From the NCBI GenBank assembly GCA_029718625.1, contig CM056395.1:26778160-26842159 (forward strand): a stretch of 64,000 bases of DNA, given 5' to 3'. Position 1 is the first letter of the stretch, and every line of letters starts with the position of its first letter. This document shows positions 1-15,000 of this stretch, in pieces. The DNA is from Synaphobranchus kaupii. Its lineage: Eukaryota; Chordata; Actinopteri; Anguilliformes; Synaphobranchidae. A model generated the notes under the pieces. It made no database searches. It worked only from the letters and a program-made list of their open reading frames with translations, and was not told where the DNA came from. The translations under genes were made by a program, and so were the position numbers.

Positions 1-3000
1 GTGGGAGATACAGTTGTAGTTCTTGGACGATGTGTGGTGGTTAGAGATTCAGTTGTTGCAGGACTTTCAGTTGTGGTTGGAATATTTGTTTGGGTTGGAG
101 GTACACTTTTAGTTGGAGCAATTGGTGTAATTGCTGCAACAGTTGTAGTTTCTGCACTTGTTGTGGTGGGAGATACAGTTGTAGTTGCCTGGCGTTGTGT
201 GGTGGTTAGAGATTCAGTTGTTGCTGGCCTTTCAGTTGTGGTTGGAATATTTGTTGTGGTGTGAGCTGCACTTGTAGTTGGATGAATTGTTGTGGTTGGT
301 GCTAGAGTTGTAGTTTTTACTGCTGTTGTAATGTGAGGTACAGGTGTAGTTACTTGGCGATGTGTGGTGGTAACAGATTCAGTTGTTGCAGGACTTTCAG
401 TTGTGGTTGGAACATTTGATGTGGTGTGAGCTGCACTTGTAGTTGGCGCTATTGTTGTAATTGCTGCAGCAGCTGTTGTTCCCACAGCCGTTGTGGTGGG
501 AGATACAGTTGTAGTTCTTGGACGATGTGTGGTGGTTAGAGATTCAGTTGTTGCAGGACTTTCAGTTGTGGTTGGAATATTTGTTTGGGTTGGAGGTACA
601 CTTTTAGTTGGAGCAATTGTAATTGCTGCAACAGTTGTATTTTCTGCACTTGTTGTGGTGGGAGATACAGTTGTAGTTGCCTGGCGTTGTGTGGTGGTTA
701 GAGATTCAGTTGTTGCAGGCCTTTCAGTTGTGGTTGGAATATTTGTTGTGGTGTGAGCTGCACTTGTAGTTGGATGAATTGTTGTGGTTGGTGCTAGAGT
801 TGTAGTTTTTGCTGCTGTTGTAGTGTGAGGTACAGTTGTAGTTGCTTGGCGATGTGTGGTGGTAAGAGATTCAGTTGTTGCAGGACTTTCAGTTGTGGTT
901 GGAACATTTGTTTGGCTTGGAGCGGCACTTGTAGTTGGCGGTATTGTTGTAATTGCTGCAGCAGCTGTTGTTCCCACAGTTGTTGTGGTGGGAGATACAG
1001 TTGTAGTTCTTGGATGATGTGTGGTGGTAAGAGATTCAGTTGTTGCAGGACTTTCAGTTGTTGTTGGAGCATTTGTTTGGCTTGGAGCTGCACTTGTAGT
1101 TGGCCGTATTGTTGTAATTGCTGCAGCAGTTGTTGTTCCCACATTTGTAGTGGTGGGAGATACAGTTGTAGTTCTTGGATGTTGTGTGGTGGTTAGCGAT
1201 TCAGTTGTTGCAGGACTTTCAGTTGTGGTTGGAATATTTGTTTGGGTTGGAGGTACACTTTTAGTTGGAGCAATTGTTGTAATTGCTGCAACAGTTGTAG
1301 TTTCTGCACTTGTTGTGGTGGGAGATACAGTTGTAGTTGCCTGGCGATGTGTGGTGGTAAGAGATTCAGTTGTTGCAGGACTTTCAGTTGTGGTTGGAAC
1401 ATTTGTTTGGCTTGGAGCTGCACTTGTAGTTAGCGGTATTGTTGTAATTGCTGCAGCAGCTGTTGTTCCCACAGTTGTTGTGGTGGGAGATACAGTTGTA
1501 GTTCTTGGACGATGTGTGGTGGTAAGAGATTCAGTTGTTGCAGGACTTTCAGTTGTCGTTGAAGCATTTGTTTGGCTTGGAGCTGCACTTGTAGTTGGCC
1601 GTATTGTTGTAATTGCTGCAGCAGTTGTTGTTCCCACATTTGTAGTGGTGGGAGATACAGTTGTAGTTCTTGGATGTTGTGTGGTGGTTAGCGATTCAGT
1701 TGTTGCAGGACTTTCAGTTGTGGTTGGAATATTTGTTGTGGTGTGAGCTGCACTTCTACTTGGAAGAATTGTTGTGGTTGGTTCTACAGTTGTAGTTTTT
1801 GCTGCTGCTGTAGTGCGAGGTACAGTTGTAGTTGCTTGGCGTTGTGTGGTGGTTAGAGATTCAGTTGTTGCCGGTCTTTCAGTTGTGGTTGGAACATTTG
1901 ATGTGGTGTGAGCTGCACTTGTAGTTGGCGGTATTGTTGTAATTGCTGCAGCAGCTGTTGTTCCCACAGTTGTTGTGGTGGGAGATACAGTTGTAGTTCT
2001 TGGACGATGTGTGGTGGTTAGAGATTCAGTTGTTGCAGGACTTTCAGTTGTGGTTGGAATATTTGTTTGGGTTGGAGGTACACTTTTAGTTGGAGCAATT
2101 GTTGTAATTGCTGCAACAGTTGTAGTTTCTGCACTTGTTGTGGTGGGAGATACAGTTGTAGTTGCCTGGCGTTGTGTGGTGGTTAGAGATTCAGTTGTTG
2201 CAGGCCTTTCAGTTGTGGTTGGAATATTTGTTGTGGTGTGAGCTGCACTTGTAGTTGGATGAATTGTTGTGGTTGGTGCTAGAGTTGTAGTTTTTGCTGC
2301 TGCTGTAGTGTGAGGTACAGTTGTAGTTGCTTGGCGATGTGTGGTGGTAAGAGATTCAGTTGTTGCAGGACTTTCAGTTGTGGTTGGAACATTTGTTTGG
2401 CTTGGAGCGGCACTTGTAGTTGGCGGTATTGTTGTAATTGCTGCAGCAGCTGTTGTTCCCACAGTTGTTGTGGTGGGAGATACAGTTGTAGTTCTTGGAC
2501 GATGTGTGGTGGTAAGAGATTCAGTTGTTGCAGGACTTTCAGTTGTCGTTGGAGCATTTGTTTGGCTTGGAGCTGCACTTGTAGTTGGCCGTATTGTTGT
2601 AATTGCTGCAGCAGTTGTTGTTCCCACATTTGTAGTGGTGGGAGATACAGTTGTAGTTCTTGGATGTTGTGTGGTGGTTAGCGATTCAGTTGTTGCAGGA
2701 CTTTCAGTTGTGGTTGGAATATTTGTTGTGGTGTGAGCTGCACTTCTACTTGTAAGAATTGTTGTGGTTGGTTCTACAGTTGTAGTTTTTGCTGCTGCTG
2801 TAGTGCGAGGTACAGTTGTAGTTGCTTGGCGTTGTGTGGTGGTTAGAGATTCAGTTGTTGCCGGTCTTTCAGTTGTGGTTGGAACATTTGATGTGGTGTG
2901 AGCTGCACTTGTAGTTGGCGGTATTGTTGTAATTGCTGCAGCAGCTGTTGTTCCCACAGTTGTTGTGGTGGGAGATACAGTTGTAGTTCTTGGACGATGT

Positions 3001-6000
3001 GTGGTGGTAAGAGATTCAGTTGTTGCAGGACTTTCAGTTGTTGTTGGAGCATTTGTTTGGCTTGGAGCTGCACTTGTAGTTGGCCGTATTGTTGTAATTG
3101 CTGCAGCAGTTGTTGTTCCCACATTTGTAGTGGTGGGAGATACAGTTGTAGTTCTTGGATGTTGTGTGGTGGTTAGCGATTCAGTTGTTGCAGGACTTTC
3201 AGTTGTGGTTGGAATATTTGTTTGGGTTGGAGGTACACTTTTAGTTGGAGCAATTGTTGTAATTGCTGCAACAGTTGTAGTTTCTGCACTTGTTGTGGTG
3301 GGAGATACAGTTGTAGTTGCCTGGCGTTGTGTGGTGGTTAGAGATTCAGTTGTTGCAGGCCTTTCAGTTGTGGTTGGAATATTTGTTGTGGTGTGAGCTG
3401 CACTTGTAGTTGGATGAATTGATGTGGTTGGTGCTAGAGTTGTAGTTTTTGCTGCTGTTGTAGTGTGAGGTACAGTTGTAGTTGCTTGGCGATGTGTGGT
3501 GGTAAGAGATTCAGTTGTTGCAGGACTTTCAGTTGTGGTTGGAACATTTGTTTGGCTTGGAGCTGCACTTGTAGTTAGCGGTATTGTTGTAATTGCTGCA
3601 GCAGCTGTTGTTCCCACAGTTGTTGTGGGGGGAGATACAGTTGTAGTTCTTGGACGATGTGTGGTGGTTAGAGATTCAGTTGTTGCAGGACTTTCAGTTG
3701 TGGTTGGAATATTTGTTTGGGTTGGAGCGGCACTTGTAGTTGGCGGTATTGTTGTAATTGCTGCAGCAGCTGTTGTTCCCACAGTTGTTGTGGTGGGAGA
3801 TACAGTTGTAGTTCTTGGACGATGTGTGGTGGTAAGAGATTCAGTTGTTGCAGGACTTTCAGTTGTCGTTGGAGCATTTGTTTGGCTTGGAGCTGCACTT
3901 GTAGTTGGCCGTATTGTTGTAATTGCTGCAGCAGTTGTTGTTCCCACATTTGTAGTGGTGGGAGATACAGTTGTAGTTCTTGGATGTTGTGTGGTGGTTA
4001 GCGATTCAGTTGTTGCAGGACTTTCAGTTGTGGTTGGAATATTTGTTGTGGTGTGAGCTGCACTTCTACTTGTAAGAATTGTTGTGGTTGGTTCTACAGT
4101 TGTAGTTTTTGCTGCTGCTGTAGTGCGAGGTACAGTTGTAGTTGCTTGGCGTTGTGTGGTGGTTAGAGATTCAGTTGTTGCCGGTCTTTCAGTTGTGGTT
4201 GGAACATTTGATGTGGTGTGAGCTGCACTTGTAGTTGGCGGTATTGTTGTAATTGCTGCAGCAGCTGTTGTTCCCACAGTTGTTGTGGTGGGAGATACAG
4301 TTGTAGTTCTTGGACGATGTGTGGTGGTAAGAGATTCAGTTGTTGCAGGACTTTCAGTTGTTGTTGGAGCATTTGTTTGGCTTGGAGCTGCACTTGTAGT
4401 TGGCCGTATTGTTGTAATTGCTGCAGCAGTTGTTGTTCCCACATTTGTAGTGGTGGGAGATACAGTTGTAGTTCTTGGATGTTGTGTGGTGGTTAGCGAT
4501 TCAGTTGTTGCAGGACTTTCAGTTGTGGTTGGAATATTTGTTTGGGTTGGAGGTACACTTTTAGTTGGAGCAATTGTTGTAATTGCTGCAACAGTTGTAG
4601 TTTCTGCACTTGTTGTGGTGGGAGATACAGTTGTAGTTGCCTGGCGTTGTGTGGTGGTTAGAGATTCAGTTGTTGCAGGCCTTTCAGTTGTGGTTGGAAT
4701 ATTTGTTGTGGTGTGAGCTGCACTTGTAATTGGATGAATTGATGTGGTTGGTGCTAGAGTTGTAGTTTTTGCTGCTGTTGTAGTGTGAGGTACAGTTGTA
4801 GTTGCTTGGCGATGTGTGGTGGTAAGAGATTCAGTTGTTGCAGGACTTTCAGTTGTGGTTGGAACATTTGTTTGGCTTGGAGCTGCACTTGTAGTTAGCG
4901 GTATTGTTGTAATTGCTGCAGCAGCTGTTGTTCCCACAGTTGTTGTGGGGGGAGATACAGTTGTAGTTCTTGGACGATGTGTGGTGGTTAGAGATTCAGT
5001 TGTTGCAGGACTTTCAGTTGTGGTTGGAATATTTGTTTGGGTTGGAGGTACACTTTTAGTTGGAGCAATTGTTGTAATTGCTGCAACAGTTGTAGTTTCT
5101 GCACTTGTTGTGGTGGGAGATACAGTTGTAGTTGCCTGGCGTTGTGTGGTGGTTAGAGATTCAGTTGTTGCAGGCCTTTCAGTTGTGGTTGGAATATTTG
5201 TTGTGGTGTGAGCTGCACTTGTAGTTGGATGAATTGTTGTGGTTGGTGCTAGAGTTGTAGTTTTTACTGCTGTTGTAATGTGACGTACAGGTGTAGTTAC
5301 TTGGCGATGTGTGGTGGTAACAGATTCAGTTGTTGCAGGACTTTCAGTTGTAGTTGGAACATTTGATGTGGTGTGAGCTGCACTTGTAGTTGGCGGTATT
5401 GTTGTAATTGCTGCAGCAGCTGTTGTTCCCACAGTTGTTGTGGTGGGAGATACAGTTGTAGTTCTTGGACGATGTGTGGTGGTTAGAGATTCAGTTGTTG
5501 CAGGACTTTCAGTTGTGGTTGGAATATTTGTTTGGGTTGGAGGTACACTTTTAGTTGGAGCAATAGTTGTAATTGCTGCAACAGTTGTAGTTTCTGCACT
5601 TGTTGTGGTGGGAGATACAGTTGTAGTTGCCTGGCGTTGTGTGGTGGTTAGAGATTCAGTTGTTGCAGGCCTTTCAGTTGTGGTTGGAATATTTGTTGTG
5701 GTGTGAGCTGCACTTGTAGTTGGCGGTATTGTTGTAATTGCTGCAGCAGCTGTTGTTCCCACAGTTGTTGTGGTGGGAGATACAGTTGTAGTTCTTGGAC
5801 GATGTGTGGTGGTAAGAGATTCAGTTGTTGCAGGACTTTCAGTTGTCGTTGGAGCATTTGTTTGGCTTGGAGCTGCACTTGTAGTTGGCCGTATTGTTGT
5901 AATTGCTGCAGCAGTTGTTGTTCCCACATTTGTAGTGGTGGGAGATACAGTTGTAGTTCTTGGATGTTGTGTGGTGGTTAGCGATTCAGTTGTTGCAGGA

Positions 6001-9000
6001 CTTTCAGTTGTGGTTGGAATATTTGTTTGGGTTGGAGGTACACTTTTAGTTGGAGCGATTGTTGTAATTGCTGCAACAGTTGTAGTTTCTGCACTTGTTG
6101 TGGTGGGAGATACAGTTGTAGTTGCCTGGCGATGTGTGGTGGTAAGAGATTCAGTTGTTGCAGGACTTTCAGTTGTGGTTGGAACATTTGTTTGGCTTGG
6201 AGCTGCACTTGTAGTTAGCGGTATTGTTGTAATTGCTGCAGCAGCTGTTGTTCCCACAGTTGTTGTGGTGGGAGATACAGTTGTAGTTCTTGGACGATGT
6301 GTGGTGGTAAGAGATTCAGTTGTTGCAGGACTTTCAGTTGTTGTTGGAGCATTTGTTTGGCTTGGAGCTGCACTTGTAGTTGGCCGTATTGTTGTAATTG
6401 CTGCAGCAGTTGTTGTTCCCACATTTGTAGTGGTGGGAGATACAGTTGTAGTTCTTGGATGTTGTGTGGTGGTTAGCGATTCAGTTGTTGCAGGACTTTC
6501 AGTTGTGGTTGGAATATTTGTTTGGGTTGGAGGTACACTTTTAGTTGGAGCAATTGTTGTAATTGCTGCAACAGTTGTAGTTTCTGCACTTGTTGTGGTG
6601 GGAGATACAGTTGTAGTTGCCTGGCGTTGTGTGGTGGTTAGAGATTCAGTTGTTGCAGGCCTTTCAGTTGTGGTTGGAATATTTGTTGTGGTGTGAGCTG
6701 CACTTGTAGTTGGATGAATTGATGTGGTTGGTGCTAGAGTTGTAGTTTTTGCTGCTGTTGTAGTGTGAGGTACAGTTGTAGTTGCTTGGCGATGTGTGGT
6801 GGTAAGAGATTCAGTTGTTGCAGGACTTTCAGTTGTGGTTGGAACATTTGTTTGGCTTGGAGCTGCACTTGTAGTTAGCGGTATTGTTGTAATTGCTGCA
6901 GCAGCTGTTGTTCCCACAGTTGTTGTGGTGGGAGATACAGTTGTAGTTCTTGGACGATGTGTGGTGGTTAGAGATTCAGTTGTTGCAGGACTTTCAGTTG
7001 TGGTTGGAATATTTGTTTGGGTTGGAGGTACACTTTTAGTTGGAGCAATAGTTGTAATTGCTGCAACAGTTGTAGTTTCTGCACTTGTTGTGGTGGGAGA
7101 TACAGTTGTAGTTGCCTGGCGTTGTGTGGTGGTTAGAGATTCAGTTGTTGCAGGCCTTTCAGTTGTGGTTGGAATATTTGTTGTGGTGTGAGCTGCACTT
7201 GTAGTTGGATGAATTGTTGTGGTTGGTGCTAGAGTTGTAGTTTTTACCGCTGTTGTAATGTGACGTACAGGTGTAGTTACTTGGCGATGTGTGGTGGTAA
7301 CAGATTCAGTTGTTGCAGGACTTTCAGTTGTAGTTGGAACATTTGATGTGGTGTGAGCTGCACTTGTATTTGGCGGTATTGTTGTAATTGCTGCAGCAGC
7401 TGTTGTTCCCACAGTTGTTGTGGTGGGAGATACAGTTGTAGTTCTTGGACGATGTGTGGTGGTTAGAGATTCAGTTGTTGCAGGACTTTCAGTTGTGGTT
7501 GGAACATTTGTTTGGCTTGGAGCGGCACTTGTAGTTGGCGGTATTGTTGTAATTGCTGCAGCAGCTGTTGTTCCCACAGTTGTTGTGGTGGGAGATACAG
7601 TTGTAGTTCTTGGACGATGTGTGGTGGTAAGAGATTCAGTTGTTGCAGGACTTTCAGTTGTCGTTGGAGCATTTGTTTGGCTTGGAGCTGCACTTGTAGT
7701 TGGCCGTATTGTTGTAATTGCTGCAGCAGTTGTTGTTCCCACATTTGTAGTGGTGGGAGATACAGTTGTAGTTCTTGGATGTTGTGTGGTGGTTAGCGAT
7801 TCAGTTGTTGCAGGACTTTCAGTTGTGGTTGGAATATTTGTTGTGGTGTGAGCTGCACTTCTACTTGTAAGAATTGTTGTGGTTGGTTCTACAGTTGTAG
7901 TTTTTGCTGCTGCTGTAGTGCGAGGTACAGTTGTAGTTGCTTGGCGTTGTGTGGTGGTTAGAGATTCAGTTGTTGCCGGTCTTTCAGTTGTGGTTGGAAC
8001 ATTTGATGTGGTGTGAGCTGCACTTGTAGTTGGCGGTATTGTTGTAATTGCTGCAGCAGCTGTTGTTCCCACAGTTGTTGTGGTGGGAGATACAGTTGTA
8101 GTTCTTGGACGATGTGTGGTGGTAAGAGATTCAGTTGTTGCAGGACTTTCAGTTGTTGTTGGAGCATTTGTTTGGCTTGGAGCTGCACTTGTAGTTAGCG
8201 GTATTGTTGTAATTGCTGCAGCAGCTGTTGTTCCCACAGTTGTTGTGGTGGGAGATACAGTTGTAGTTCTTGGACGATGTGTGGTGGTTAGAGATTCAGT
8301 TGTTGCAGGACTTTCAGTTGTGGTTGGAATATTTGTTTGGCTTGGAGGTACACTTTTAGTTCGAGCAATTGTTGTAATTGCTGCAACAGTTGTAGTTTCT
8401 GCACTTGTTGTGGTGGGAGATACAGTTGTAGTTGCCTGGCGTTGTGTGGTGGTTAGAGATTCAGTTGTTGCAGGCCTTTCAGTTGTGGTTGGAATATTTG
8501 TTGTGGTGTGAGCTGCACTTGTAGTTGGATGAATTGTTGTGGTTGGTGCTAGAGTTGTAGTTTTTGCTGCTGTTGTAGTGTGAGGTACAGTTGTAGTTGC
8601 TTGGCGTTGTGTGGTGGTTAGAGATTCAGTTGTTGCCGGTCTTTCAGTTGTGGTTGGAACATTTGATGTGGTGTGAGCTGCACTTGTAGTTGGCGGTATT
8701 GTTGTAATTGCTGCAGCAGCTGTTGTTCCCACAGTTGTTGTGGTGGGAGATACAGTTGTAGTTCTTGGACGATGTGTGGTGGTTAGAGATTCAGTTGTTG
8801 CAGGACTTTCAGTTGTGGTTGGAATATTTGTTTGGGTTGGAGGTACACTTTTAGTTGGAGCAATAGTTGTAATTGCTGCAACAGTTGTAGTTTCTGCACT
8901 TGTTGTGGTGGGAGATACAGTTGTAGTTGCCTGGCGTTGTGTGGTGGTTAGAGATTCAGTTGTTGCAGGCCTTTCAGTTGTGGTTGGAATATTTGTTGTG

Positions 9001-12000
9001 GTGTGAGCTGCACTTGTAGTTGGATGAATTGTTGTAGTTGGTGCTAGAGTTGTAGTTTTTGCTGCTGCTGTAGTGTGAGGTACAGTTGTAGTTGCTTGGC
9101 GATGTGTGGTGGTAAGAGATTCAGTTGTTGCAGGACTTTCAGTTGTGGTTGGAACATTTGTTTGGCTTGGAGCGGCACTTGTAGTTGGCGGTATTGTTGT
9201 AATTGCTGCAGCAGCTGTTGTTCCCACAGTTGTTGTGGTGGGAGATACAGTTGTAGTTCTTGGACGATGTGTGGTGGTAAGAGATTCAGTTGTTGCAGGA
9301 CTTTCAGTTGTCGTTGGAGCATTTGTTTGGCTTGGAGCTGCACTTGTAGTTGGCCGTATTGTTGTAATTGCTGCAGCAGTTGTTGTTCCCACATTTGTAG
9401 TGGTGGGAGATACAGTTGTAGTTCTTGGATGTTGTGTGGTGGTTAGCGATTCAGTTGTTGCAGGACTTTCAGTTGTGGTTGGAATATTTGTTGTGGTGTG
9501 AGCTGCACTTCTACGTGTAAGAATTGTTGTGGTTGGTTCTACAGTTGTAGTTTTTGCTGCTGCTGTAGTGCGAGGTACAGTTGTAGTTGCTTGGCGTTGT
9601 GTGGTGGTTAGAGATTCAGTTGTTGCCGGTCTTTCAGTTGTGGTTGGAACATTTGATGTGGTGTGAGCTGCACTTGTAGTTGGCGGTATTGTTGTAATTG
9701 CTGCAGCAGCTGTTGTTCCCACAGTTGTTGTGGTGGGAGATACAGTTGTAGTTCTTGGACGATGTGTGGTGGTAAGAGATTCAGTTGTTGCAGGACTTTC
9801 AGTTGTTGTTGGAGCATTTGTTTGGCTTGGAGCTGCACTTGTAGTTGGCCGTATTGTTGTAATTGCTGCAGCAGTTGTTGTTCCCACATTTGTAGTGGTG
9901 GGAGATACAGTTGTAGTTCTTGGATGTTGTGTGGTGCTTAGCGATTCAGTTGTTGCAGGACTTTCAGTTGTGGTTGGAATATTTGTTTGGGTTGGAGGTA
10001 CACTTTTAGTTCGAGCAATTGTTGTAATTGCTGCAACAGTTGTAGTTTCTGCACTTGTTGTTGTGGGAGATACAGTTGTAGTTGCCTGGCGATGTGTGGT
10101 GGTAAGAGATTCAGTTGTTGCAGGACTTTCAGTTGTGGTTGGAACATTTGTTTGGCTTGGAGCTGCACTTGTAGTTAGCGGTATTGTTGTAATTGCTGCA
10201 GCAGCTGTTGTTCCCACAGTTGTTGTGGTGGGAGATACAGTTGTAGTTCTTGGACGATGTGTGGTGGTAAGAGATTCAGTTGTTGCAGGACTTTCAGTTG
10301 TCGTTGGAGCATTTGTTTGGCTTGGAGCTGCACTTGTAGTTGGCCGTATTGTTGTAATTGCTGCAGCAGTTGTTGTTCCCACATTTGTAGTGGTGGGAGA
10401 TACAGTTGTAGTTCTTGGATGTTGTGTGGTGGTTAGCGATTCAGTTGTTGCAGGACTTTCAGTTGTGGTTGGAATATTTGTTGTGGTGTGAGCTGCACTT
10501 CTACTTGGAAGAATTGTTGTGGTTGGTTCTACAGTTGTAGTTTTTGCTGCTGCTGTAGTGCGAGGTACAGTTGTAGTTGCTTGGCGTTGTGTGGTGGTTA
10601 GAGATTCAGTTGTTGCCGGTCTTTCAGTTGTGGTTGGAACATTTGATGTGGTGTGAGCAGCACTTGTAGTTGGCGGTATTGTTGTAATTGCTACAGCAGC
10701 TGTTGTTCCCACAGTTGTTGTGGTGGGAGATACAGTTGTAGTTCTTGGACGATGTGTGGTGGTTAGAGATTCAGTTGTTGCAGGACTTTCAGTTGTGGTT
10801 GGAACATTTGTTTGGCTTGGAGCGGCACTTGTAGTTGGCGGTATTGTTGTAATTGCTGCAGCAGCTGTTGTTCCCACAGTTGTTGTGGTGGGAGATACAG
10901 TTGTAGTTCTTGGACGATGTGTGGTGGTAAGAGATTCAGTTGTTGCAGGACTTTCAGTTGTCATTGGAGCATTTGTTTGGCTTGGAGCTGCACTTGTAGT
11001 TGGCCGTATTGTTGTAATTGCTGCAGCAGTTGTTGTTCCCACATTTGTAGTGGTGGGAGATACAGTTGTAGTTCTTGGATGTTGTGTGGTGGTTAGCGAT
11101 TCAGTTGTTGCAGGACTTTCAGTTGTGGTTGGAATATTTGTTGTGGTGTGAGCTGCACTTCTACTTGTAAGAATTGTTGTGGTTGGTTCTACAGTTGTAG
11201 TTTTTGCTGCTGCTGTAGTGCGAGGTACAGTTGTAGTTGCTTGGCGTTGTGTGGTGGTTAGAGATTCAGTTGTTGCCGGTCTTTCAGTTGTGGTTGGAAC
11301 ATTTGATGTGGTGTGAGCTGCACTTGTAGTTGGCGGTATTGTTGTAATTGCTGCAGCAGCTGTTGTTCCCACAGTTGTTGTGGTGGGAGATACAGTTGTA
11401 GTTCTTGGACGATGTGTGGTGGTAAGAGATTCAGTTGTTGCAGGACTTTCAGTTGTTGTTGGAGCATTTGTTTGGCTTGGAGCTGCACTTGTAGTTGGCC
11501 GTATTGTTGTAATTGCTGCAGCAGTTGTTGTTCCCACATTTGTAGTGGTGGGAGATACAGTTGTAGTTCTTGGATGTTGTGTGGTGCTTAGCGATTCAGT
11601 TGTTGCAGGACTTTCAGTTGTGGTTGGAATATTTGTTTGGGTTGGAGGTACACTTTTAGTTCGAGCAATTGTTGTAATTGCTGCAACAGTTGTAGTTTCT
11701 GCACTTGTTGTTGTGGGAGATACAGTTGTAGTTGCCTGGCGATGTGTGGTGGTAAGAGATTCAGTTGTTGCAGGACTTTCAGTTGTGGTTGGAACATTTG
11801 TTTGGCTTGGAGCTGCACTTGTAGTTAGCGGTATTGTTGTAATTGCTGCAGCAGCTGTTGTTCCCACAGTTGTTGTGGTGGGAGATACAGTTGTAGTTCT
11901 TGGACGATGTGTGGTGGTAAGAGATTCAGTTGTTGCAGGACTTTCAGTTGTCGTTGGAGCATTTGTTTGGCTTGGAGCTGCACTTGTAGTTGGCCGTATT

Positions 12001-15000
12001 GTTGTAATTGCTGCAGCAGTTGTTGTTCCCACATTTGTAGTGGTGGGAGATACAGTTGTAGTTCTTGGATGTTGTGTGGTGGTTAGCGATTCAGTTGTTG
12101 CAGGACTTTCAGTTGTGGTTGGAATATTTGTTGTGGTGTGAGCTGCACTTCTACTTGGAAGAATTGTTGTGGTTGGTTCTACAGTTGTAGTTTTTGCTGC
12201 TGCTGTAGTGCGAGGTACAGTTGTAGTTGCTTGGCGTTGTGTGGTGGTTAGAGATTCAGTTGTTGCCGGTCTTTCAGTTGTGGTTGGAACATTTGATGTG
12301 GTGTGAGCAGCACTTGTAGTTGGCGGTATTGTTGTAATTGCTACAGCAGCTGTTGTTCCCACAGTTGTTGTGGTGGGAGATACAGTTGTAGTTCTTGGAC
12401 GATGTGTGGTGGTTAGAGATTCAGTTGTTGCAGGACTTTCAGTTGTGGTTGGAACATTTGTTTGGCTTGGAGCGGCACTTGTAGTTGGCGGTATTGTTGT
12501 AATTGCTGCAGCAGCTGTTGTTCCCACAGTTGTTGTGGTGGGAGATACAGTTGTAGTTCTTGGACGATGTGTGGTGGTAAGAGATTCAGTTGTTGCAGGA
12601 CTTTCAGTTGTCATTGGAGCATTTGTTTGGCTTGGTGCTGCACTTGTAGTTGGCCGTATTGTTGTAATTGCTGCAGCAGTTGTTGTTCCCACATTTGTAG
12701 TGGTGGGAGATACAGTTGTAGTTCTTGGATGTTGTGTGGTGGTTAGCGATTCAGTTGTTGCAGGACTTTCAGTTGTGGTTGGAATATTTGTTGTGGTGTG
12801 AGCTGCACTTCTACTTGGAAGAATTGTTGTGGTTGGTTCTACAGTTGTAGTTTTTGCTGCTGCTGTAGTGCGAGGTACAGTTGTAGTTGCTTGGCGTTGT
12901 GTGGTGGTTAGAGATTCAGTTGTTGCCGGTCTTTCAGTTGTGGTTGGAACATTTGATGTGGTGTGAGCTGCACTTGTAGTTGGCGGTATTGTTGTAATTG
13001 CTGCAGCAGCTGTTGTTCCCACAGTTGTTGTGGTGGGAGATACAGTTGTAGTTCTTGGACGATGTGTGGTGGTAAGAGATTCAGTTGTTGCAGGACTTTC
13101 AGTTGTTGTTGGAGCATTTGTTTGGCTTGGAGCTGCACTTGTAGTTGGCCGTATTGTTGTAATTGCTGCAGCAGTTGTTGTTCCCACATTTGTAGTGGTG
13201 GGAGATACAGTTGTAGTTCTTGGATGTTGTGTGGTGGTTAGCGATTCAGTTGTTGCAGGACTTTCAGTTGTGGTTGGAATATTTGTTTGGGTTGGAGGTA
13301 CACTTTTAGTTGGAGCGATTGTTGTAATTGCTGCAACAGTTGTAGTTTCTGCACTTGTTGTGGTGGGAGATACAGTTGTAGTTGCCTGGCGATGTGTGGT
13401 GGTAAGAGATTCAGTTGTTGCAGGACTTTCAGTTGTGGTTGGAACATTTGTTTGGCTTGGAGCTGCACTTGTAGTTAGCGGTATTGTTGTAATTGCTGCA
13501 GCAGCTGTTGTTCCCACAGTTGTTGTGGTGGGAGATACAGTTGTAGTTCTTGGACGATGTGTGGTGGTAAGAGATTCAGTTCTTGCAGGACTTTCAGTTG
13601 TCGTTGAAGCATTTGTTTGGCTTGGAGCTGCACTTGTAGTTGGCCGTATTGTTGTAATTGCTGCAGCAGTTGTTGTTCCCACATTTGTAGTGGTGGGAGA
13701 TACAGTTGTAGTTCTTGGATGTTGTGTGGTGGTTAGCGATTCAGTTGTTGCAGGACTTTCAGTTGTGGTTGGAATATTTGTTGTGGTGTGAGCTGCACTT
13801 CTACTTGGAAGAATTGTTGTGGTTGGTTCTACAGTTGTAGTTTTTGCTGCTGCTGTAGTGCGAGGTACAGTTGTAGTTGCTTGGCGTTGTGTGGTGGTTA
13901 GAGATTCAGTTGTTGCCGGTCTTTCAGTTGTGGTTGGAACATTTGATGTGGTGTGAGCAGCACTTGTAGTTGGCGGTATTGTTGTAATTGCTACAGCAGC
14001 TGTTGTTCCCACAGTTGTTGTGGTGGGAGATACAGTTGTAGTTCTTGGACGATGTGTGGTGGTTAGAGATTCAGTTGTTGCAGGACTTTCAGTTGTGGTT
14101 GGAACATTTGTTTGGCTTGGAGCGGCACTTGTAGTTGGCGGTATTGTTGTAATTGCTGCAGCAGCTGTTCCCACAGTTGTTGTGGTGGGAGATACAGTTG
14201 TAGTTCTTGGACGATGTGTGGTGGTAAGAGATTCAGTTGTTGCAGGACTTTCAGTTGTCATTGGAGCATTTGTTTGGCTTGGAGCTGCACTTGTAGTTGG
14301 CCGTATTGTTGTAATTGCTGCAGCAGTTGTTGTTCCCACATTTGTAGTGGTGGGAGATACAGTTGTAGTTCTTGGATGTTGTGTGGTGGTTAGCGATTCA
14401 GTTGTTGCAGGACTTTCAGTTGTGGTTGGAATATTTGTTGTGGTGTGAGCTGCACTTCTACTTGTAAGAATTGTTGTGGTTGGTTCTACAGTTGTAGTTT
14501 TTGCTGCTGCTGTAGTGCGAGGTACAGTTGTAGTTGCTTGGCGTTGTGTGGTGGTTAGAGATTCAGTTGTTGCCGGTCTTTCAGTTGTGGTTGGAACATT
14601 TGATGTGGTGTGAGCTGCACTTGTAGTTGGCGGTATTGTTGTAATTGCTGCAGCAGCTGTTGTTCCCACAGTTGTTGTGGTGGGAGATACAGTTGTAGTT
14701 CTTGGACGATGTGTGGTGGTAAGAGATTCAGTTGTTGCAGGACTTTCAGTTGTTGTTGGAGCATTTGTTTGGCTTGGAGCTGCACTTGTAGTTGGCCGTA
14801 TTGTTGTAATTGCTGCAGCAGTTGTTGTTCCCACATTTGTAGTGGTGGGAGATACAGTTGTAGTTCTTGGATGTTGTGTGGTGGTTAGCGATTCAGTTGT
14901 TGCAGGACTTTCAGTTGTGGTTGGAATATTTGTTTGGGTTGGAGGTACACTTTTAGTTGGAGCGATTGTTGTAATTGCTGCAATAGTTGTAGTTTCTGCA

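Noticed and set aside
5770..6696. Plus-strand Val-rich open frame of 308 codons (and dozens like it, e.g. 37444-38370, 44374-45300)
   Set aside because: It is the complement of the mucin repeat. It is broken by TGA in every unit with GTGGTGTGAGC, and its ends depend only on which unit classes are adjacent.
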